A stretch of DNA of 7,189 bases, taken from NCBI GenBank assembly GCA_035267045.1, contig DATFMH010000134.1, forward strand, positions 1 through 7,189, in the 5' to 3' direction. Each line of letters starts with the position of its first letter. The stretch's first letter is position 1. Shown here piece by piece: positions 1 to 4,267 of the stretch. Both the position numbers and the translations under genes were made by a program. The notes under the pieces were generated by a model. The model had not been told where the DNA came from. It saw only the letters and a list, made by a program, of their open reading frames with translations, and searched no databases. The DNA comes from DATFMH01 sp035267045. GTDB lineage: Bacteria; Bacteroidota; Rhodothermia; Balneolales; DATFMH01.

Positions 1-1
1 C

Positions 2-14
2 CGTAACGAGATAA
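2..14 (-). repeat. Edge of an inverted copy of the structured repeat element
   Basis: These 13 bases are the exact reverse complement of the left end (TTATCTCGTTACG, 1514-1526 and 1823-1835) of the two elements downstream of gcdH. Read on the minus strand, a heptad array (103 to 58) is followed by a 43-base linker and then this end. That is the same order as array, linker and element at 1411-1526. The rest of the copy would lie left of the window. Base 1 is C where the other copies would give T, so the match ends at or diverges from base 1. That this is a third copy is inferred from the short match plus the conserved order. Confidence 0.5.
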
Positions 15-57
15 AGGCCATTTTTTACTTGACAGTAACAATCACAGGCATCACCTT

Positions 58-103
58 TGTTGACTGTTGACTGTTGACTGTTGACTGTTGACTGTTGACT
101 GTT
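58..103. repeat. TGTTGAC heptad tandem array
   Basis: Six perfect tandem copies of TGTTGAC (58-99) are followed by a partial TGTT (100-103), which runs into a T-tract. On the minus strand the unit reads CAACAGT in a rotated phase. The same 7-mer occurs once at the leading edge of each downstream CAAT heptad array (1745-1751 and 2055-2061). The seven-base period does not keep a reading frame, and no spacers separate the units, so it is neither coding nor CRISPR. It lies about 90 bp upstream of the gcdH start. Confidence 0.9.
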
Positions 104-190
104 TTTTTCGTGAACATGAAAGGAATAAACACTATTTTCAAATGGTCAGTCATAAAAAGAAATTATTCATGATTATTTGATATACAAGAT

Positions 191-1402
191 ATGCCACGAC
201 TCACATTTAACACAGACGATCCTTATTCATTTGAGTCTTTATTAAACGAAGACGATCGCATGATCATGGAATCAGCCCGTGAATATGCGCAGACCAAACT
301 TGAACCTCGTGCTTTGAAAGGCAACCAGGAAGAGTATTTTGATATTGATATGGCTAAGGAGATGGGTGATTTAGGATTATTAGGTGCCACCGTCGATCCC
401 AAATATGGAGGAACCGGTGCCAGTTATACCGCATATGGATTAATAGCCCGTGAAGTCGAACGGGTTGATTCCGGGTACCGCTCGTTCATGTCTGTCCAGT
501 CTTCGCTGGTAATGTTTCCGATAGAGGAATACGGAACCGAGGAACAGAAACAGAAGTACTTGCCTAAATTATCTACGGGTGAGCTCATCGGATGTTTTGG
601 ATTGACCGAACCCGATCATGGTTCTGATCCCGGCTCGATGGTAACCACAGCCGTGAAAACAGATGGTGGCTGGATTCTGAATGGAGCCAAGATGTGGATT
701 ACAAATTCACCCATTGCGGATATTGCCATAGTCTGGGCCAAAGCAAAAGATGATAAAAATGAAGAAGGTGTTATTCGCGGTTTTATCGTTGAAAGTGACT
801 GGGATGGTTATACGGCGCCTAAAACGGATTATAAGATGTCACTTCGTGCTTCCAGTACCGGTGAGATCGTCCTGGATGATGTATTCGTTCCGGATGAGAA
901 TGCTTTTCCCGATATCCGCGGACTAAAAGGGCCTTTTGGTTGTCTGAACAGTGCCCGTTATGGTATCGCCTGGGGAGCTGTAGGTGCTGCCGAAAATTGT
1001 TATCATCGTGCACGGCAATATGTTCTTGAACGTAAACAATTTGGTTACCCGTTGGCTGCCAATCAGCTTATACAGACCAAACTGGCTAATATGCTGACGG
1101 ATATTACATCCATGCAGTTGCTGGTTCATCGCCTGGGTCAGTTGAAGGATGAAGGCAAGGCACATCCTGCGACGATATCGCTGGCCAAACGGAATAATAC
1201 CATGAAGGCGCTTGAAATTGCTCGAATGGCACGAGACATGCATGGTGGAAATGGTATTACCGGCGATTATCGTGTTATTCATCACCTGATGAACCTGGAA
1301 ACGGTAATAACCTACGAAGGAACATACGACATCCATGGACTTATCCTCGGCCGGGAAATTACCGGCATACAAGCCTTCACACCAAGAGGCAACGATTTGT
1401 AA
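191..1402 (+). CDS. gcdH: Glutaryl-CoA dehydrogenase (decarboxylating acyl-CoA dehydrogenase)
   Basis: The protein has 403 residues, normal for a bacterial enzyme of this family. It should be a cytoplasmic FAD enzyme that oxidises and decarboxylates glutaryl-CoA to crotonyl-CoA and CO2, passing electrons to ETF, in lysine and tryptophan breakdown. Acyl-CoA dehydrogenase architecture is clear: an alpha-helical N-domain (about 15-130), a beta middle domain with GCFGLTEPDHGSDPGSM (134-150) and WITNS, and a C-terminal helical domain with RKQFG and ARDMHGGNGI. Features specific to glutaryl-CoA dehydrogenase are the EVERVDSGYRS block, with Glu90 and Arg97 at the spacing of the residues that recognise the substrate carboxylate in the human enzyme, and the YEGTYDIH block, whose Glu376 is the predicted catalytic base. 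The ATG at 191 puts the N-domain at the usual distance from the start. No strong Shine-Dalgarno sequence or promoter was recognised. No partner genes (ETF, CoA transferase) are adjacent, and the gene stands alone between repeat arrays. The family call is very secure; substrate specificity is inferred from the motifs. Confidence 0.95.
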   Translation: MPRLTFNTDDPYSFESLLNEDDRMIMESAREYAQTKLEPRALKGNQEEYFDIDMAKEMGDLGLLGATVDPKYGGTGASYTAYGLIAREVERVDSGYRSFMSVQSSLVMFPIEEYGTEEQKQKYLPKLSTGELIGCFGLTEPDHGSDPGSMVTTAVKTDGGWILNGAKMWITNSPIADIAIVWAKAKDDKNEEGVIRGFIVESDWDGYTAPKTDYKMSLRASSTGEIVLDDVFVPDENAFPDIRGLKGPFGCLNSARYGIAWGAVGAAENCYHRARQYVLERKQFGYPLAANQLIQTKLANMLTDITSMQLLVHRLGQLKDEGKAHPATISLAKRNNTMKALEIARMARDMHGGNGITGDYRVIHHLMNLETVITYEGTYDIHGLILGREITGIQAFTPRGNDL

Positions 1403-1410
1403 ATGGGGAT

Positions 1411-1487
1411 CAATGATCAATTAGCAATGATCAATTAACAATGATCAATGAACAATTAGCAATTAACAATGAGCAATTAACAATTTA
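1411..1487. repeat. CAAT heptad array 1 (11 units)
   Basis: The array begins eight bases after the gcdH stop codon and consists of 11 uninterrupted 7-base units, every one starting with CAAT. The units fall into two interleaved classes, CAATGAN and CAATTAN, with a terminal CAATTTA. Only the last three positions vary, and the seven-base phase is never broken. Unit junctions create several TGATCA palindromes. A seven-base period is incompatible with a reading frame, so this is non-coding repeat DNA. Heptanucleotide tandem repeats are known in some bacterial groups, for example filamentous cyanobacteria, but no function is assigned here. Confidence 0.9.
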
Positions 1488-1514
1488 GTGTTCGTGATTC
1501 AAGTTAGGTACGAT

Positions 1515-1648
1515 TATCTCGTTACGAGACTCTGTCTCGTAATGAACCTGCGGACACTCTGTGTCCACTCACAGGATAACACCCGTCTTCCATTACTCAT
1601 AAAAAATGACGGGACGCAGGGCATCCCCGGGAGGGAGCTAACGAGATA
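1515..1648. repeat. Structured 134-bp core with terminal inverted repeats, copy A
   Basis: The ends are a perfect 10-bp inverted repeat: TATCTCGTTA (1515-1524) and TAACGAGATA (1639-1648). Inside are a 9-bp stem with a TCT loop (TTACGAGAC 1522-1530 with GTCTCGTAA 1534-1542), a 6-bp stem with a TCT loop (GGACAC 1552-1557 with GTGTCC 1561-1566) extended by CCTG 1547-1550 pairing with CAGG 1572-1575, a CCCGTC/GACGGG pair (1582-1587 with 1608-1613), and a GGGA...TCCC hairpin (1611-1627) with an AGG loop. The last two overlap by three bases and could be alternatives. The layout suits a small non-autonomous mobile element (MITE- or REP-like) or a structured RNA. No target-site duplication and no transposase are visible, so the nature is undecided. 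Confidence 0.75.
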
Positions 1649-1757
1649 CTAAAACTTTTGGGATCATTGTTGAAAAGTAACATAACGCTTGAGTGGACTA
1701 ACATGTTTAAAATCATTGAACAATTTAATTACGTTTTCCCCGGACAACAGTGATGAA

Positions 1758-1806
1758 CAATGAACAATGATCAATGATCAATTAGCAATGAACAATTAGC
1801 AAAACC
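1758..1806. repeat. CAAT heptad array 2 (6 units plus a CAAAACC end unit)
   Basis: Six perfect CAAT-initial heptads (1758-1799) are followed by a diverged heptad, CAAAACC (1800-1806), that also closes array 3. A degenerate unit, TGATGAA (1751-1757), precedes the array. Units are again of the CAATGAN and CAATTAN classes. The array lies within copy A and separates its spacer from copy B. Confidence 0.88.
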
Positions 1807-1823
1807 ACGGAAGTGGGGATTTT

Positions 1824-1957
1824 TATCTCGTTACGAGACTCTGTCTCGTAATGAACCTGCGGACACTCTGTGTCCACTCACAGGATAACACCCGTCTTAC
1901 ATTACTCATAAAAAATGACGGGACGCAGGGCATCCCCGAGAGGGAGCTAACGAGATA
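1824..1957. repeat. Structured 134-bp core with terminal inverted repeats, copy B
   Basis: All structural parts of the first core recur: the 10-bp terminal inverted repeats (1824-1833 and 1948-1957), the 9-bp stem with TCT loop (1831-1839 with 1843-1851), the 6-bp stem with TCT loop (1861-1866 with 1870-1875), and the GGGA...TCCC hairpin (1920-1936). The two base differences from copy A inside the core (positions 1899 and 1939 here) fall outside the perfect stems. Confidence 0.75.
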
Positions 1958-2067
1958 CTAAAACTTTCGGGATCATTGTTGAAAAGTAACCTAACGCTTG
2001 AGTGGACTAACATGTTTTAAAATCATTGAACAATTTAATTACGTTTTCCCCGGACAACAGTGATGAA

Positions 2068-2109
2068 CAATGATCAATGAACAATTAGCAATGATCAATT
2101 AACAAAACC
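2068..2109. repeat. CAAT heptad array 3 (5 units plus a CAAAACC end unit)
   Basis: Five perfect CAAT-initial heptads (2068-2102) are followed by the same closing unit CAAAACC (2103-2109) as in array 2. The array is one unit shorter than array 2, and the order of unit variants also differs. This is the kind of variation expected from slippage or unequal recombination in whole seven-base steps. Confidence 0.87.
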
Positions 2110-2275
2110 ACGGAAGGGGATTACTTCATCTCAAAGAGCCTCGTATTGACATTCAGAGCATTTTATGTTCTAACACTCTTTCCAAATTTATCTTTTATCA
2201 AGCGAAGCGTCTTGCCCCTGTGGTTTTCTTTTAAAATCCGCGTTTATCATCAAAAACCGCATCATCAGCGTTCTA

Positions 2276-3214
2276 TTATTTCTTCAGTTTATCGTATTCG
2301 GAAATATGGCCTGAATCGATGGTTGTCAACAAATTATATACATCGAGCCGTTGACTTTGCGGGGCATCCTGGAAGATAGATACGATTTCGCGGAACTTCG
2401 TATTGAAAAACAGGTCAAATAAATAATTATCCGTGGTCTTATTTTGAGCATTTTGGATTAGTTTTAAAGCATCTGCAACATTGGAACGTGCTTTCTCCGT
2501 ATTACTGGTAAAAAGGTCCAGCCCCTGCCGGTGATAAATATATATGGCTTTACGTAGATCCTCATAATTCGGATCCAAAAGATCTGACACCAGGGAATAA
2601 CGGCTGCGCGGCCCTGAACTGCTTGACCAACCGCTCCCACCGGCCGATTGGGCGATGTCCACGATCTTTCGTGCTTTTTTGAAATAAGGGGACCCGCCTA
2701 ACCGGGAAAAAGTATCATAATCATATCCCAGAATGATGTAAGAATAAAAATCGAGAAATGAGGCTACGTCATTGAATTGAAATTCATCGTGGACGACAGA
2801 ACTATTCGGAGTATAATTGAAATCCCAGTTATCGGAGATGATAACAACCGGCGTAGTACTTACTGTATTATAAATGGGCCGTTCGGATGATATAACGACA
2901 TTAGCCTTGAAGTTGTAATTGTTATCCACCGAGTTTAGGATAACCTGCATATTGAAATGGATCCGTTCCTCATCCTGAAAACGATCATCGGTCCAATTAT
3001 GATTGTTGATATAATCTTCTATGGCCGATTTTAACTGGCCGATATAATCAATATTGGAGCTGCTGATCTTGCTTTTATCAATCGTGACATCACACTTCAG
3101 CTCCTGCGCAAAACTTAACAGGGGGAAAAAAAGCAAGGCGAACATGCCAATAATTATAGCTTTGGTAAATCCCATATGATACATCGTCCAAGCCTTGTTT
3201 AATAACGTTTTCAT
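2276..3214 (-). CDS. porD: Type IX secretion system protein PorD (DUF4835 family)
   Basis: The protein has 312 residues, the usual size for DUF4835, a Bacteroidota family annotated as PorD and associated with type IX secretion. An N-terminal signal peptide is evident: Lys18, a hydrophobic stretch (about 19-33) and a likely cleavage at SFA/QEL after residue 36. The mature protein is therefore periplasmic or envelope-located. Family hallmarks in order are a SERPIYN block (about 110-116), DNWDFNYTP, a DFYSYIILGYDYDTFSRLGGSPYF segment (from about residue 154), and DLLDPNYEDLRKAIYIYHRQGLDLF. The exact biochemical role of the family is not established. The first ATG gives a long, only modestly basic n-region; Met11 (AAGG about 10 bases upstream) and Met14 are alternative starts that would shorten it. 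The gene stands alone on the minus strand and diverges from the barrel pair, without the secretion or coenzyme A genes it often neighbours. Its 3' end faces the repeat region; no terminator hairpin is evident. Confidence 0.85.
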   Translation of the reverse strand: MKTLLNKAWTMYHMGFTKAIIIGMFALLFFPLLSFAQELKCDVTIDKSKISSSNIDYIGQLKSAIEDYINNHNWTDDRFQDEERIHFNMQVILNSVDNNYNFKANVVISSERPIYNTVSTTPVVIISDNWDFNYTPNSSVVHDEFQFNDVASFLDFYSYIILGYDYDTFSRLGGSPYFKKARKIVDIAQSAGGSGWSSSSGPRSRYSLVSDLLDPNYEDLRKAIYIYHRQGLDLFTSNTEKARSNVADALKLIQNAQNKTTDNYLFDLFFNTKFREIVSIFQDAPQSQRLDVYNLLTTIDSGHISEYDKLKK

Positions 3215-3445
3215 AACTTTTTCAGGAGAAAATTGGATTAATTTCGTAAGGATGTCCTTGTAAACCTATCTATGATACAAAGAATACCTGTATTTTACAC
3301 TGAGAAGACTATGCAAGACCGTCTTTTTAACCAATATCGGCATTGTCGGGATTTTAATATCCTCACATATGAAAAAATATGCCCCGGTTTTAAAATTCCT
3401 CCGGCCTTAATCCTGACTAAAAAGCCTGTTTTTGCACTGCCTTTA

Positions 3446-4267
3446 ATGAATCGTATGCGATTAAACGTACGAATAATCATTATAGGATTTGTCATAGGCA
3501 GTTGCCTTACATCTGTAACAAAAGGACAGACTGTTTTGGGTGCGAGGGATGTAAGCCTGGGAGGAGCTGTTACGGCATTACCCAACGATCCGTGGGCTGT
3601 GTTTGAAAATCCCGCAATGCTGTCTGACTCTGATCGCAGCGTCAGTTTTTACGCCATGCGATACTTCGGATTGAAGGAACTTACCGATTATGCCGTGAAC
3701 CTGACATTTCCTACAAAAAAAGGTGTCGTTGGAGCAGGCGGACACACCTACGGCGGTCGTTTATATCGTAAAAGCCGGTTCAGGGTAGCTCTCATGGAGA
3801 AAGTACAGGGTATTCGCTTAGGAATTGCTCTTAATTATACAGCTATACACTTCGCGGCACCATATGGATCAAGTGGTGCCCTGGGTTTTAATATCGGCTT
3901 GGGAGCACAATTGGTTGAAGGATTATGGCTGGGAGCTAAAGCAGTGAATATAAACGATCCTCATTACCGGAATGATCCCGATCCATTGCCGCGATCATTA
4001 TCTGTAGGCGTATCTTATAATTTGGCAAATAATGTATTACTAACGTCCGGAGTCTATAAAGATGTCGATTTCCCGGTTTCCTTCAGAGGCGGGTTGGAGA
4101 TAAAATTGATACGCTTTTTACAAATGAGAATCGGTGTAACAACGGAACCGGTTACATTTGCGCTGGGTGTGGGGATTCATAATCGAAAATGGAAGGTAAA
4201 TTTTGTAACACAAAACCATCAGGTTCTCGGGTGGAGTCCGGGTATCGATTTTTCATGGTTATGGTGA
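3446..4267 (+). CDS. Predicted outer-membrane beta-barrel protein, PorV/FadL-like
   Basis: From the ATG at 3446 the product has 273 residues: a basic start (MNRMRLNVR), a hydrophobic stretch (10-24), and a probable signal peptidase I site before QTVLGARD (about residue 27/28). The mature N-terminus (GARDVSLGGAVTALPNDPWAVFENPAML) matches the start of PorV/PorQ- and FadL-like outer-membrane proteins. The rest alternates amphipathic beta strands rich in Gly, Tyr and Phe, and ends in FSWLW, a terminal aromatic residue typical of the barrel-assembly signal. The frame is open back to an ATG at 3272, but the extra 58 residues would bury the signal peptide, so 3446 (or 3455) is preferred. Cys20 follows Ile-Gly-Ser, so a lipoprotein signal is a weaker alternative. 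The stop overlaps the start of the downstream barrel gene, so the two are probably co-translated. Ligand and exact role are unknown. Confidence 0.75.
   Translation: MNRMRLNVRIIIIGFVIGSCLTSVTKGQTVLGARDVSLGGAVTALPNDPWAVFENPAMLSDSDRSVSFYAMRYFGLKELTDYAVNLTFPTKKGVVGAGGHTYGGRLYRKSRFRVALMEKVQGIRLGIALNYTAIHFAAPYGSSGALGFNIGLGAQLVEGLWLGAKAVNINDPHYRNDPDPLPRSLSVGVSYNLANNVLLTSGVYKDVDFPVSFRGGLEIKLIRFLQMRIGVTTEPVTFALGVGIHNRKWKVNFVTQNHQVLGWSPGIDFSWLW

Larger units (their letters stand above)
1514..1822. repeat. Long direct repeat unit, copy A
   Basis: This is a 309-bp unit repeated immediately downstream as copy B. It comprises a structured core (1515-1648), a spacer of about 110 bp (1649-1757), a heptad array (1758-1799) and a tail CAAAACCACGGAAG...GGATT. 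From 1514 to 1757 it differs from copy B at four substitutions (1590, 1630, 1659, 1682) and one single-T insertion/deletion near 1707, roughly 98% identity. The heptad section is one unit (7 bp) longer than in copy B, and the tail carries two extra bases. No reading frame of note lies inside it. Confidence 0.93.
1823..2122. repeat. Long direct repeat unit, copy B
   Basis: This is the second copy of the unit at 1514-1822, directly abutting it. The offset is 309 bp up to the T insertion near position 2017, 310 bp after it, and 303 bp after the heptad array, because array 3 has one fewer heptad. The identity implies a recent tandem duplication or continued gene conversion. The heptad arrays lie on both sides of each unit and are plausible sites for the recombination that produced the duplication (inference). 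Confidence 0.93.

Noticed and set aside
172..179. Bacteroidetes -7 element (ATTATTTG) in front of gcdH
   Set aside because: It differs from TAnnTTTG at its first two, key positions and would leave a leader of only a few bases. No -33 partner was seen.
923..1420. A 165-codon open frame on the minus strand
   Set aside because: It lies antisense to the strongly conserved gcdH, and its translation has no recognisable family character. It is a shadow frame.
1411..1487. CRISPR array
   Set aside because: The repeats are seven bases long and contiguous, with no spacers and no cas genes.
1522..1542. Rho-independent terminator for gcdH
   Set aside because: The hairpin is strong, but no T-tract follows on either strand and it lies about 120 bp beyond the stop codon.
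1515..1648. tRNA or tRNA-like gene suggested by the cloverleaf-like fold
   Set aside because: There is no seven-base acceptor stem with CCA, no TPsiC-type GTTCRA loop and no anticodon arm, and the stems do not have tRNA spacing.
2171..2275. Terminator downstream of porD
   Set aside because: Only weak complementarity around AAGCGAAGCG was found, without a convincing stem and T-tract in the minus-strand direction.
2146..2379. A 77-codon open frame on the plus strand
   Set aside because: It overlaps the conserved 3' end of porD on the other strand, and its translation is low in complexity with no signal or domain.
3494..3508. Lipoprotein signal (Ile-Gly-Ser-Cys) in the small barrel protein
   Set aside because: A barrel of this type is expected to begin near QTVLGARD after signal peptidase I cleavage. 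The lipobox match is imperfect at the -2 Gly and is kept only as an alternative.
4189..4260. Longer N-terminus for the HhH barrel protein
   Set aside because: It would overlap the upstream gene by 79 bp and put a polar stretch ahead of a good signal peptide, so a start at 4255-4264 fits better.
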